64,000 nt of DNA from Arthrobacter sp. B6 (GCF_001663775.1 NZ_KV467168.1:1409408-1473407), one strand, 5' to 3'. Shown: positions 35,643-44,253, counted from the first letter of the stretch. A program made the numbers and translations. Notes: generated from the sequence alone by a model not told the origin.

Positions 35643-36134
35643 ATGGGAAAGCTCACCGTCCTGGCGTTACGCATCGTGATTGCGATGGTGCTTGCCGGCT
35701 CATTGTTCGTGCAGGTGTGGATGGTGCCGCTGATCTCGGCAGACCTCGTTGAGGCGGGCGCACCCGATGGCCCACGTGTTGCGTTGCTGGCCATCATCGT
35801 CCTGGGAATCGTGTGCGTTCAGGTCACCGCAGTGTGCGTGTGGCGGCTCCTCACCCTGGTGCGCCGCGGAACGGTTTTCTCCCACGGGGCCTTCCGGTAC
35901 GTGGACATTATCTTCGGCGCGATCGCCTGTGCCTCACTGCTCATGTTCGGGATCGCGGTCATCCTGGCGCCCGGCGAAACCGCGCCCGGCATCGTGGGCC
36001 TGGTCTGCGGAGCGTCCCTCATGATCGCCGGCGTTGCACTGATCGTCCTGGTGATGCGCACGCTGCTGGCCCAGGCCGTTGCCCGCGACGCCGAAGCGAA
36101 GCACCTGCGCAGCGAACTCGACGAGGTGATCTGA
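35643..36134 (+). CDS. DUF2975 membrane protein (second copy)
   Basis: The 163-residue protein has four membrane helices (VLALRIVIAMVLAGSLFVQVWMV; ALLAIIVLGIVCVQVTAV; YVDIIFGAIACASLLMFGIAVIL; IVGLVCGASLMIAGVALIVLVM). The second cytoplasmic loop has LVRRGTVFSHGAF. It is the usual length for DUF2975, shorter than its paralogue at 13734. TAGGAGACC precedes the ATG; the stop overlaps the HTH start (TGATG). Function unknown. Confidence 0.85.
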   Translation: MGKLTVLALRIVIAMVLAGSLFVQVWMVPLISADLVEAGAPDGPRVALLAIIVLGIVCVQVTAVCVWRLLTLVRRGTVFSHGAFRYVDIIFGAIACASLLMFGIAVILAPGETAPGIVGLVCGASLMIAGVALIVLVMRTLLAQAVARDAEAKHLRSELDEVI

Positions 36135-36394
36135 TGCCGATCGTCGTCGACATCGATGTGATGCTGGCCAAGCGGAAGATGCCCGTGGGCACCCTCGCCG
36201 ACCGGGTGGGTATCACGCCCGCCAACCTTGCGGTCCTCAAGAACGGGCGGGCCAAGGCGGTGCGCTTCACCACGCTGCAGGCACTGTGCGAGGTGCTGGA
36301 ATGCCAGCCCGGCGACCTGCTGCGCTGGGAGCCGGATGATCCCGCCTCCCGCGGAACGGACGACGGCGGGCGGCCGCTTTCCGAGTTCGGCTAA
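36134..36394 (+). CDS. Small Cro/CI-type HTH regulator (YozG-like), second copy
   Basis: The 86-residue protein has LAKRKMPVGTLADRVGITPANLAVLKNGRAKAVRFTTLQALCEVLECQPGDLL, the same XRE core as the protein at 13513 (VLKN-RAKA-RF-TL shared). An acidic tail follows. It is coupled to the DUF2975 gene by a TGATG overlap and probably binds the ATCGAT element upstream. Confidence 0.87.
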   Translation: MPIVVDIDVMLAKRKMPVGTLADRVGITPANLAVLKNGRAKAVRFTTLQALCEVLECQPGDLLRWEPDDPASRGTDDGGRPLSEFG

Positions 36395-36422
36395 CCAGCG
36401 TGCGGCGCGGGATAATGGACGT

Positions 36423-36740
36423 ATGACGGACCAGGACCATGAGCTGTGGGATGAGTTCGACAGGCTCAAGCCCGCTGCCCGCGACCGCGTGGAGGGCTAC
36501 CCCGGCGGAGAGCCCATTGGCTTTGGCTTCCGCACGGGCGTGCGAAGCGCGAGGGTGGCCCTTGGTTTCGCCGTGTACGCGCTGGTCCTTGGAACCGTCC
36601 TGGTCCTGCTGGGGGTCATCTACTTCATCAGCGAAAGCCAGTGGCTGATGCTCGGAGTGATGGCGTTGATCGAAGCCGGCTTCATCCTTGCTTTCCTGAG
36701 GCTGGTCCGCCAGGCACGCAACCGGCGCTCCCTCCAATAG
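36423..36740 (+). CDS. Small two-helix membrane protein
   Basis: This 105-residue protein has an acidic N-terminus (MTDQDHELWDEFDRL) and two membrane helices (VALGFAVYALVLGTVLVLLGVIYFI; WLMLGVMALIEAGFILAFLRLV). I do not recognise a family. GATAAT at 36411-36416 ends 6 nt before the ATG and there is no SD, so it is probably leaderless. It stands alone, 28 bp after the HTH gene on the same strand. Confidence 0.7.
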   Translation: MTDQDHELWDEFDRLKPAARDRVEGYPGGEPIGFGFRTGVRSARVALGFAVYALVLGTVLVLLGVIYFISESQWLMLGVMALIEAGFILAFLRLVRQARNRRSLQ

Positions 36741-37227
36741 CGCCCTTGTTGATCGATGAGGGTCAGCTCCGGCTATTCGACAACATCCCGGTCACTCTTG
36801 GCCCACATCGCCAGTCAGCCCGGGGGTAGGCCCGGAATCTGCTTCAGCTGGCGAAGCTGCAGCCACCTGGTGGGGGCCTGGTTCAATGTCCCTGTAGCGG
36901 CGGGCTGCCGGCTCCCATGAATCGCTGATGGCGTAAGCAGCAGGGCTGACAGGCGTGGATGCTTCCATTGGGCAAATTCCTAACATGTAGCGGCGCGTCC
37001 GAACCTTGTCGGAGCACCATCTGCGTCAAGCATTCAGAGATGTTTGCTTGACCCCCAAATCGGACATGGCAATAAGAGTAAACGCCGCCGCAACTGGGCG
37101 TCAACCTTTGCTGCAAGGAATACGTCTTGTTTACAACCGTTTTGGGTTGCCGCGTCCACCGGGCGGGCATTGGAAGGCACTTTAGGCCCTCAGGCGGGCC
37201 CTTGAGTCAGGGTTCCTTCGTTCGAGA
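36741..37227. other. 487-bp gap with no recognised gene
   Basis: Only a 58-codon minus-strand frame (36792-36968, starting MEASTPVSPAAYAISDSWEP) looks slightly protein-like; it has no SD and no family I know. A TTGTTTACAA dyad lies at about 37127-37136, close to the 3' end of the LacI gene. The base composition dips in 37020-37160. Confidence 0.35.
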
Positions 37228-38280
37228 TTACGGCCTGGGAACTGGACCGGTGGACGCCCTCAGGACGAGGTCAGACTCGAGCAACACCTCGGACGGTCCG
37301 CTGAATTCGCCGGAGATATCGGTGATGAGCGCCTGAACCGCGGCATGGGCAATCGCGCCCACGGGTTGACGAAGGGTGGTGAGCGGCGGATCCGTAAGCG
37401 CCATCAGTGGAGAGTCGTCGAATCCGATCACAGAGACATCCTCCGGCACGCGCAGGCCGGCGGCGCGGGCGGCCCTCACGGCTCCCAGCGCCATAAGGTC
37501 GGAGGCGCAGACTAGGGCGGTGTGCCCTGTCCTCAGCAACTCGGAAGCCGAGCTCTGGCCACCTTCGATGGTGAACATGCTGGTGGCTATGTGCGACTCA
37601 ACGTCCTGTTCGTTCAGGAGCTCATCCAGGGCAGTGCGGAAGCCGTCGATTTTGTTGCGGCTGGGCAGGAAGCGGTGCGGGCCAATCGATAAGCCGATCT
37701 TGGTATGTCCCAGCGAGGCCAGATACTGAACGGCATCAAAGATGGCCTTCGCGTCATTATTTGCAACCGACGTTGCGTCAAGTTCCGGCCTGCTGCCGTT
37801 GATGAGCACGTAGGAAAGCCCACGGCCCTGGAGGCGGTGGTAGCGCTCCATGTTGGCCTGTCCGTCCGCATGCGCCCCGCAGATGAACACAATCCCTGCC
37901 GACCCCTGCTTAATCAGCAGGTCGATATATTCGTCCTCTGACCGTCCGCCGCCAGGAAGGGCGCACAGGACCGGAATGAAGTCTTCTTGCGAGAGCAGGG
38001 ATACCACGCCCTGCGCCAGGGCGGTGAATATCGGGTTGATGAGGTCTGCGACGATCACGCCAACTTGGCCTTTGGTGGTGCCCGCGCCGCGGTCAGAGCG
38101 CTCGTAGCCCAAATCATCCATCGCCGTGAGAACCGACTGCCGCACTTGGCGGGAGACCCCGTTTCGACCGTTCAGCACCCGGGACACCGTGGCTACGCTG
38201 ACACCCACATGCTTAGCGAGGTCTTCAAGGCGTGGCCGCTCCGGGGCGCCGCTGCCCTTCTGCGCGACGGCGTTTTTCAT
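37228..38280 (-). CDS. LacI-family regulator, probable repressor of the pullulanase gene
   Basis: The 350-residue protein has the LacI HTH and hinge (RLEDLAKHVGVSVATVSRVLNGRNGVS, about residues 18-44) and a periplasmic-binding-protein-like effector domain (VGVIVADLINPIFTALAQGV; DVSVIGFDDSPLMALTDPPLTTL). It is divergent from the secreted pullulanase gene; a LacI-type operator lies in the 184-bp gap. AGGAGCAGCC precedes its ATG and a TATACT -10 is seen at 38316-38321 (minus strand). The effector is probably a maltodextrin, inferred from the neighbour. Confidence 0.9.
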   Translation of the reverse strand: MKNAVAQKGSGAPERPRLEDLAKHVGVSVATVSRVLNGRNGVSRQVRQSVLTAMDDLGYERSDRGAGTTKGQVGVIVADLINPIFTALAQGVVSLLSQEDFIPVLCALPGGGRSEDEYIDLLIKQGSAGIVFICGAHADGQANMERYHRLQGRGLSYVLINGSRPELDATSVANNDAKAIFDAVQYLASLGHTKIGLSIGPHRFLPSRNKIDGFRTALDELLNEQDVESHIATSMFTIEGGQSSASELLRTGHTALVCASDLMALGAVRAARAAGLRVPEDVSVIGFDDSPLMALTDPPLTTLRQPVGAIAHAAVQALITDISGEFSGPSEVLLESDLVLRASTGPVPRP

Positions 38281-38356
38281 GGCTGCTCCTGATCTGGACG
38301 GATCGTAGTACGCCCAGTATAGGCAGACCTCGCGCGACCTATTTACAAAAACACGA

Positions 38357-38406
38357 CGTAAGATTTACGCAAATCCTTGACGTGCCTGTCCTCACATTTC
38401 TATCGT
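38357..38406 (+). promoter_or_regulatory. Pullulanase promoter and LacI-type operator
   Basis: GATTT-ACGC-AAATC (38362-38375) is a LacI-type operator with a central CG; it overlaps a CGTAA-GAT-TTACG dyad (38357-38369). TTGACG (38377-38382) is a near-consensus -35 and TATCGT (38401-38406) the likely -10, 18 bp on. A GGAAGG ribosome site is at 38453-38458. Confidence 0.6.
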
Positions 38407-38464
38407 TGACGGACCCACAGCTCACCAATGATGCCGGTCTGGGTCATTTCACGGAAGGTTTCCC

Positions 38465-41400
38465 ATGGTTCTTCGAACCTCTTTACACGGTTCACGCCGC
38501 AAGGCCTACCTATCAGCCATAGCAGCCGCGGGTATGGCTCCCCTTGTTCTGGGAGGACTGGCGGGCCCTGCCCTCGCGGACCACACCCCGGCCCCGACCA
38601 GCGTCACCGTGGTCGGTTCCCTGCAGTCCGAACTCGGCTGCCCCGGCGACTGGCAGCCTGAATGTGGCGCCACCACGCTCCAGCCTGTGGCCGGTTCACC
38701 CGGCCTCTATCAAGGGACCTTTCATGTCCCCGCCGGTGGATACGAGTTCAAAATCGCACTCAACAATTCATGGGAAGAAAACTATGGAGCGGCCGGGGCC
38801 ACAGGCGGGGCAAATCTAGCCCTGACAGCACCGGGTGGATCGGTGACCTTTTTCTACGACCACAACACGCACCTGATCACCGATAACCTGCCGGACGCCG
38901 TGGGCAATGTGGCCGGCGCCCACTGGCTCAGCAGCAACACGATCGCGTGGAAGGGTTCCACGGAAGCCGCAGCGAGCTACCGGCTTTACACCGCAGCGGA
39001 TGGCGGAATCACAATCTCGGGTACTCAGCTCAGCGGTGGAGAACCCATCGAGCTCAGCCGTCAGGCCGCTGGCCTCAGCGGCGAGCTGGCGTCACGCTTC
39101 CCGCACCTTGCCGGCTTTCCAGTCCTGACCATTCCTGACGGGGACGCGGGCCGTGCCAAAGAACTGCTGAAGGGGCAGGTGGTCCTCGCGGCCCTGGACG
39201 CCTCCGGTAACGTCGTCGCGACGAGCGGGGTGCAGACGCCCGGTGTCCTCGACAACGTGTATCCCGGCGCTCTTCAGCGCGAGCTTGGGCTGCGCTGGAA
39301 GGGCCAGAAACCTCAGCTTGCGCTCTGGGCGCCGACTGCGCGGAGCGTCCAGGTCAAGGTTTACGCCAACGGAGCCAGCGGTGAGCCGAGCGCCGCTGTC
39401 CCGCTGACGCTGGACAAAGACGGCGTCTGGACAGTCGAAGGAGACAAGGGCTGGAAAGGCTCCTACTACGTGTATGAGGTTGAGGTTTACGTTCCCGAAA
39501 CCGGGAGAGTCGAACGCAACACGGTGACCGACCCCTACAGCCTGGGGCTTTCAACAAATTCCGAGCGCAGCTTCTTCCTCGACCCGGACGACAAGGCCCA
39601 GGCCCCCGACGGGTGGAACAAGATCTCCAAACCCGCGCTGGCCCAGCCTGAGGACCTGTCCATCTACGAACTCCACGTTCGGGACTTTTCCATCGGTGAC
39701 CGGAGCGTCCCTGCGCATCACCGGGGCACGTACAAGGCCTTCACGGATGCCGGCAGCAACGGAATGAAGCGTCTCAAAGAACAGATCAGCGCCGGTATCA
39801 ACGCAGTTCACCTCCTGCCCGTCAACGACATCGCGACCATAGAGGAACGGCGATCGTTGCACCAGGACCCGGCCTGCGATCTGCCGTCCCTGCCTCCCGC
39901 GAGCGAGGAGCAGCAGGAATGTGTTGCCGCGATAGCGGCTAAGGATGGCTTCAACTGGGGCTACGACCCACTGCACTACACGACACCAGAGGGGTCCTAC
40001 TCGACGAACCCCGAGGGCGCCACCCGCACCGTCGAGTTCCGGGAAATGGTCGCGGCCCTGAACGACGCCGGGGCACGTGTGATCCAGGACGTTGTCTACA
40101 ACCACACCTCCGGTGCTGGGCAGAACTCCGCGCACAACCTGGACCGCATTGTTCCCGGTTACTACCACCGGCTTAACCCGGACACCGGCACTGTGGAATC
40201 CTCCACCTGCTGCGCCAACACTGCCACCGAGAACGGCATGATGGGCAAGCTCATGACAGACTCCCTGGTGACCCTCGCCAAGACCTACAAACTCGATGGT
40301 TTCCGCTTTGACCTCATGGGCCACCACTCCAAGCAGAACATCCTGGACGTCCGGGCCGCCCTGGACAAACTCACACTGCACAAAGACGGCGTGGATGGGA
40401 AGAACATCTACCTGTACGGCGAAGGCTGGGAATTCGGTGAGGTCGCCAACGACGCAAGGTTTGTCCAGGCAACCCAGGCGAACATGGCCGGAACCGGGAT
40501 CGGCAGCTTCAACGACAGGCTCCGCGACGCTGTGCGAGGCGGCACGCCGTTCGATGACGACCCCCGCATCCAAGGCTTCGCCACCGGACTGTTCACTGAC
40601 CCCAACGACTCAGCCGCCAACGGAACACCGGAGCAGCAGCGCGAAACCCTGCTGCTGGCACAGGACCAGCTCAAGGTTGGACTGACAGGCAACCTGGCCG
40701 ACTACACCTTCACGGACCGTACCGGTGCGACCGCCAAGGGTTCCGACATCCTCTACAACGGGCAGCCGGTTGGATACACCAACGATCCACAGGAAGCCAT
40801 CACGTACGTCGAGGCCCACGACAACGAAACCCTGTTCGACGCACTGGCCTTCAAATTGCCCCAGGGCACCAGCATGGCCGACAGGATCCGTATGCAATAC
40901 CTTGCCTTGGGCACCACCGCGCTCGGGCAGGGCTTGTCGTTCTGGCACGCAGGAGCGGAAGCCCTGCGCAGTAAGTCCCTGGATCGGAACAGCTATGACT
41001 CAGGCGACTGGTTCAACGTCCTTGACCACACCGACGCAACCAACGGCTTCGCTCGGGGCCTGCCGCCTGTGGTCGATAACGGGGACAAGTACCCGTTCAT
41101 GAAGCCGCTGCTCGAAGACCCGGCACTCAAGCCCGGGACGGCAGACATGGCCGCCGCCCGGGCCGGCGCCGCCGAACTGCAACAGCTCAGGAAGAGCAGT
41201 CCCCTGTTCCGCCTTGGCACCGCAGCGCTCGTCCAGCAGAAGGTCTCCTTCCCCACTGGAGGACCAACGCAGACCCCCGGAGTCGTAGTCATGAACATCG
41301 ACGACACCGCCGGTCCGGACGTGGACCCCAAGCTCAAGGGCCTGGTTGTCATCTTCAATGCCTCCGACGAAGCAACAACACAGAATGTCGCGGGTACTGA

Positions 41401-41533
41401 GGGGAAGAGCTACTCGCTCCACCCTGTCCAGGCAGGCGGTAAGGACCCCGTCGTGAAGACCGCCACGCACGATACGGCCTCTGGAACGTTCACTGTTCCA
41501 GCCCGCACGGTTGCGGTCTTCGAAGCCAAGTAA
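38465..41533 (+). CDS. pulA: Secreted type I pullulanase (GH13, alpha-1,6-glucosidase)
   Basis: The 1022-residue enzyme debranches pullulan, amylopectin and limit dextrins outside the cell. A signal peptide ends at PALA38/DH. A starch-binding X25-like module follows (about 45-145), then a pullulanase N2-type domain, a CBM48-like domain (LRWKGQKPQLALWAPTARSVQVKVY, about 277-370) and the GH13 barrel (about 400-870). The pullulanase marker is FNWGYDP at 496-502 (YNWGYDP in most). Catalytic residues are D616 (GFRFDLMGHH), E653 (LYGEGWEFGE) and D786 (EAHDNETLFD). A C-terminal beta domain ends the chain. No cell-wall anchor is seen. Products would be taken up by a maltodextrin importer elsewhere. 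A terminator follows. Confidence 0.93.
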   Translation: MVLRTSLHGSRRKAYLSAIAAAGMAPLVLGGLAGPALADHTPAPTSVTVVGSLQSELGCPGDWQPECGATTLQPVAGSPGLYQGTFHVPAGGYEFKIALNNSWEENYGAAGATGGANLALTAPGGSVTFFYDHNTHLITDNLPDAVGNVAGAHWLSSNTIAWKGSTEAAASYRLYTAADGGITISGTQLSGGEPIELSRQAAGLSGELASRFPHLAGFPVLTIPDGDAGRAKELLKGQVVLAALDASGNVVATSGVQTPGVLDNVYPGALQRELGLRWKGQKPQLALWAPTARSVQVKVYANGASGEPSAAVPLTLDKDGVWTVEGDKGWKGSYYVYEVEVYVPETGRVERNTVTDPYSLGLSTNSERSFFLDPDDKAQAPDGWNKISKPALAQPEDLSIYELHVRDFSIGDRSVPAHHRGTYKAFTDAGSNGMKRLKEQISAGINAVHLLPVNDIATIEERRSLHQDPACDLPSLPPASEEQQECVAAIAAKDGFNWGYDPLHYTTPEGSYSTNPEGATRTVEFREMVAALNDAGARVIQDVVYNHTSGAGQNSAHNLDRIVPGYYHRLNPDTGTVESSTCCANTATENGMMGKLMTDSLVTLAKTYKLDGFRFDLMGHHSKQNILDVRAALDKLTLHKDGVDGKNIYLYGEGWEFGEVANDARFVQATQANMAGTGIGSFNDRLRDAVRGGTPFDDDPRIQGFATGLFTDPNDSAANGTPEQQRETLLLAQDQLKVGLTGNLADYTFTDRTGATAKGSDILYNGQPVGYTNDPQEAITYVEAHDNETLFDALAFKLPQGTSMADRIRMQYLALGTTALGQGLSFWHAGAEALRSKSLDRNSYDSGDWFNVLDHTDATNGFARGLPPVVDNGDKYPFMKPLLEDPALKPGTADMAAARAGAAELQQLRKSSPLFRLGTAALVQQKVSFPTGGPTQTPGVVVMNIDDTAGPDVDPKLKGLVVIFNASDEATTQNVAGTEGKSYSLHPVQAGGKDPVVKTATHDTASGTFTVPARTVAVFEAK

Positions 41534-41546
41534 ACCCACCTCTCCC

Positions 41547-41582
41547 CCCGTGGAGCGCAGGCCAGGCCACGCGCTCCACGGG
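41547..41582. terminator. Hairpin terminator after the pullulanase gene
   Basis: A 12-bp perfect stem, CCCGTGGAGCGC (41547-41558) with 41571-41582, and a 12-nt loop. It lies between the convergent pullulanase and GNAT genes. Confidence 0.7.
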
Positions 41583-41609
41583 CGACGCGCCTCCTACTCG
41601 GGACACGGT

Positions 41610-42119
41610 TCATGGCTTCGGTGGAGGGGTTGACCGGACCATCCGGAATTCCGGCAGGCTTTCCCACTCAGGCGGAAGCTGCCCGCATTTTCCGTCGGGC
41701 CGGAATCCGTGTTTGAGATAGAAGGCCACCGCCCGGGGACTGCCCTCAACCACCCAGAGGTAGGCCGGGGACTCCCCAATAGCTGCGCGCATCAGGGCCG
41801 CCCCAAGTCCGGTGCCGTGCGTCCTTTTGAGCGTGTAGATCGAATACAGTTCAAGCTCTTCGGGGCCGTCCTCGTCGCGGCCCGGACCGGCGTCGGCCAA
41901 TCCCACCACTTCGCCGTCGGCGTCCAGGGCAATGATCCGCGGGTCCGGGACATCCAGGTGGGGCCGACGCCGTTCCACACGCTCGGGGATATTGGCCCGG
42001 CGTGCACGGAAGAACTCCTTGGACAGCAGGTGCGGGTAACACTCCTCATGTGCCAGCGTGTGCATCCCCACCACCGCCTCGGCGTCCTCGGGAGTGGCCC
42101 GGCGAAGCTGATAGTCCAT
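41610..42119 (-). CDS. GNAT-family N-acetyltransferase
   Basis: The 169-residue protein has the acetyl-CoA site LYSIYTLKRTHGTGLGAALMRAAIG (motif A, with the Gln/Arg-x-x-Gly-x-Gly pattern as THGTGLG) and the end motif VVEGSPRAVAFYLKHGFRPDG. The acceptor is unknown. TAGTCT followed by GGGGAAG precedes the ATG, which could be read either as an SD site or as a leaderless promoter. It lies 10 bp downstream of the hydrolase gene on the same strand, so both may be one operon. Confidence 0.86.
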   Translation of the reverse strand: MDYQLRRATPEDAEAVVGMHTLAHEECYPHLLSKEFFRARRANIPERVERRRPHLDVPDPRIIALDADGEVVGLADAGPGRDEDGPEELELYSIYTLKRTHGTGLGAALMRAAIGESPAYLWVVEGSPRAVAFYLKHGFRPDGKCGQLPPEWESLPEFRMVRSTPPPKP

Positions 42120-42129
42120 CTTCCCCAGA

Positions 42130-42993
42130 CTAATCTTTGACCCAGCCGACTTTGTGGAGCCAGCCGGTCAGGATGGGCAGGACCACCGAACTGTGCATCG
42201 CGCCGAGATGGTCGAGTCCGGGAAGGACCTGCACATCCCAGCCGGCGGCGACGAGTGCCTCCTGGTGTCTGGCCAGGGGTTCACCGATCAGCACCTGGAC
42301 GCCGCCCCATTGCGGGCTGTAGTCGATCTGGTCGTCGGCCCCGGCGAACGCGAGCCGCGGCAGGTCACGCGGAACTTCGGCGACGGAGTCGTCGAAGTCC
42401 TGGAGTGCTTCGTAGAGGGTGACGAACTGGAGTGTTTGGGCTTCGGTGGTCTGGACGGCGGCGGCGTCCCAGTCCCCCGGCTCGGCGTCGTCGATCGGGA
42501 CCCAGGCCGGGTCAGGCTTCTGGGCGGACTTCGCGTGCGCGGCGCGGGTGACCGCCAGCATGCTCTGGTAAGGGCCGCCCAGGGGCGGAAATCCACCCAT
42601 GGCCAAGGCCCGCAGACGGCTCGTGCGGAGGGAAAGCTGCAGCCCGCTCAGCGCCAGCCAGGAGTAGCCGTAGTAGCCGAACTCGTCGGCTGCGGCGGCG
42701 TCCGCAATGCCGAGCAGGTCGGCGGCGAGGTGGTCCGGGGTGAGGGTTTCCGCCGCGGGATGTGACATCCGGTGGCCTTCGTAGTCAGCCACGATCACCC
42801 GGTTTGACCGGGAAAGCCTACGGACCATAGCCGGACCCAGATCAGGGTCCCCGCCCCACTTGCGCATGGTCTCGGCCGCGGTCGAATCATACGGTTCCAG
42901 TCGGGCGGGCACCAGCAGCGCCGGCCCGTCGCCGTGAATGGTCACGGGGATGATCGAACCGTCATGGAGGACGGCCTCAGCAGTTTCAGCCAT
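42130..42993 (-). CDS. Alpha/beta hydrolase
   Basis: The 287-residue protein has an alpha/beta hydrolase outline: oxyanion region GPALLVPARLEP, RVIVADYEGHRMS, nucleophile elbow YYGYSWLALSGLQL (Ser in GYSWL, not the classical GxSxG) and a late GLDHLGAMHSS with His. The altered elbow leaves activity uncertain. AAGGGAG precedes the ATG. No substrate can be assigned. Confidence 0.8.
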   Translation of the reverse strand: MAETAEAVLHDGSIIPVTIHGDGPALLVPARLEPYDSTAAETMRKWGGDPDLGPAMVRRLSRSNRVIVADYEGHRMSHPAAETLTPDHLAADLLGIADAAAADEFGYYGYSWLALSGLQLSLRTSRLRALAMGGFPPLGGPYQSMLAVTRAAHAKSAQKPDPAWVPIDDAEPGDWDAAAVQTTEAQTLQFVTLYEALQDFDDSVAEVPRDLPRLAFAGADDQIDYSPQWGGVQVLIGEPLARHQEALVAAGWDVQVLPGLDHLGAMHSSVVLPILTGWLHKVGWVKD

Positions 42994-43019
42994 GTTGCTC
43001 CCTTACCTTTCAGTAGGAC

Positions 43020-43319
43020 TTAGCTGGCGCGCTTCTTTCGGTCCTTCCTTCGGCCCAGCCAGTAGCAGACGGCCAGGAAAAGGCCTATGCTCCCGAAGAT
43101 GCCTGTCAGGACGGTTCCGATCCCCCGATAAAAGACGCCGTCGCTCTCGAATCCGAGCGCCGTGGCCTGGCCGGGATCGGCAGTGCCCACGACGAAAAGG
43201 ATCGGTCCAAGGCAAATCACCAGTACCGAAAGTGCAAGGTTGGCCCGCATCCCCCACGAATGTTTCGGCTTGCGGTTGACTGTGGCGTTAGGCGAGGTCA
43301 CGCACCCATTCTGCCGCAA
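43020..43319 (-). CDS. Small two-helix membrane protein
   Basis: The 99-residue frame has two hydrophobic helices (MRANLALSVLVICLGPILFVV; GIGTVLTGIFGSIGLFLAVCYWL) and ends in a basic tail, GRRKDRKKRAS. A GTG six codons in is an alternative start. I do not recognise a family. It lies between the hydrolase gene and a decayed kinase on the same strand. Confidence 0.65.
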   Translation of the reverse strand: MRQNGCVTSPNATVNRKPKHSWGMRANLALSVLVICLGPILFVVGTADPGQATALGFESDGVFYRGIGTVLTGIFGSIGLFLAVCYWLGRRKDRKKRAS

Positions 43320-43325
43320 CTCCCA

Positions 43326-43697
43326 TCAGCCAGTGATGGCAGGAATCAATGATCGGCGGAGCCATTCTTCAACCTCCGCTTGCCCACGCAGCCTGACGAC
43401 GCAGACATGCGGGTAGTCGTTGACGAAGTGCGGCATCAGTTCGGTGTATTTCCGCCGCGTCCGGATAGCCCAGCGGACTATGTGGTCACGGTCGGTGAAG
43501 AACGTGCGCAGCGGCGCCTCAAGGTTGCCGTTCCACAGTTCTTCGCGCCGCAGCTGGAAGATCGCGTCAATCTCCATGTGCGGACCTCCCGTGATCCCGG
43601 CGATCCGTCCAGCCAGCGTCGTCTTGCCGGAACCCGACACGCCGGCCACGAGAACGCGCTTCGGCCGGTGCGGAAGAGGCTCGTCGCGGGAATGCAT
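43326..43697 (-). pseudogene. P-loop kinase (topology-modulation/adenylate-kinase-like) with in-frame internal deletion
   Basis: The 123-residue frame begins like the 'adenylate kinase-like / topology modulation' P-loop family (RVLVAGVSGSGKTTLAGRIA, then HMEIDAIF). It then jumps directly to LRREELWNGNLEAPLRTFFTDRDHIVRWAIRTRRKYTELMP. In family members of about 175-185 residues some 55-60 residues lie between these blocks (GPGW..., a WV-type strand, and ADLLVWLD). Here they are missing without a frameshift. The P-loop is intact, but the substrate-binding middle is gone, so activity is unlikely. TAGGGT ends 6 nt before the ATG (43704-43709, minus strand). Confidence 0.7.
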
Positions 43698-43800
43698 GAA
43701 TCGACCCTATCCATCGTCGTCATGATTCTCAGCCTGGTCCTGGAAGACTGACTGTCGCTACGTGCTTGGCGTGAAACCAGGACCCGAACGTATTCCCACT

Positions 43801-44175
43801 TTAGTTCCCTATGGCAGCGGCCGGAGGTGCGCGAACGTACAGTTGAGGCCCTTCAGCACTTTTTGGCATAGGCGTGGCCAGCAGTACCCGGCGGTCCGCG
43901 AGGCTCGGGCGCTGGCTGTTTGTCCCAGGTGCCTTTTCCTGGTTCCGGACAAAGTCGGGCATGCCACGCTGGCTGGAGATCATCATCCCCCACGCAAGTT
44001 CGGCGGTGGACGGCTCATGGACCCCTGCCGCGATGGCGAAAAGGCAACCGTCGGGCAGAACCGAAGCAACGCCGTCGTACCCTATGGACTGGCTCTGGAC
44101 CAGCGCCACGTCCACGCCGTCCAGCGCGGTCAAGAGCCTTTGATCTGGCGAGCACACCGGCAGCTGCCCGGTCAT
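43801..44175 (-). pseudogene. Remnant of a D-isomer-specific 2-hydroxyacid dehydrogenase
   Basis: The 124-codon frame contains LTALDGVDVALVQSQSIGYDGV, LPDGCLFAIAAGVHEPSTAELAWGMMISSQRG and PDFVRNQEKA, then SLADRRVLL, all matching the front half of the 2-hydroxyacid dehydrogenase family. It breaks off exactly where the NAD-binding GxGxxG should follow. The last codons (EGPQLYVRAP) are translated from a copy of the palindromic repeat (43829-43851). The N-terminal 40 or so residues of the family also seem to be missing. The gene is therefore decayed at both ends. Confidence 0.72.
43829..43851 (+). repeat. Palindromic repeat family, locus C: single diverged unit
   Basis: GCGCGAACGTACAGTTGAGG followed by CCC differs from the other copies at two positions (CAC to CAG, TGT to TGA). 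It sits at the broken end of the 2-hydroxyacid dehydrogenase remnant. Confidence 0.85.
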
Positions 44176-44223
44176 CCTGCCATCACCAGTGCGTTTTCAG
44201 CCCAATCCCGACGGGGAAAACCA

Positions 44224-44253
44224 TTGACATGTGACCATTTGGTCACCTATTTT
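44224..44253 (+). promoter_or_regulatory. Promoter with operator in the spacer, ahead of the ArsR-SRPBCC gene
   Basis: TTGACA (44224-44229) is a perfect -35. TATTTT (44248-44253) is the -10, 18 bp later. Between them lies GTGACC-ATTT-GGTCAC (44231-44246), a perfect dyad in the usual ArsR operator position. The ATG at 44260 is where transcription should start, so the mRNA is probably leaderless. Confidence 0.78.

Noticed and set aside
36792..36968. 58-codon minus-strand frame in the 36.7-37.2 kb gap
   Set aside because: No SD, no family, unclear codon bias. Mentioned under the gap only.
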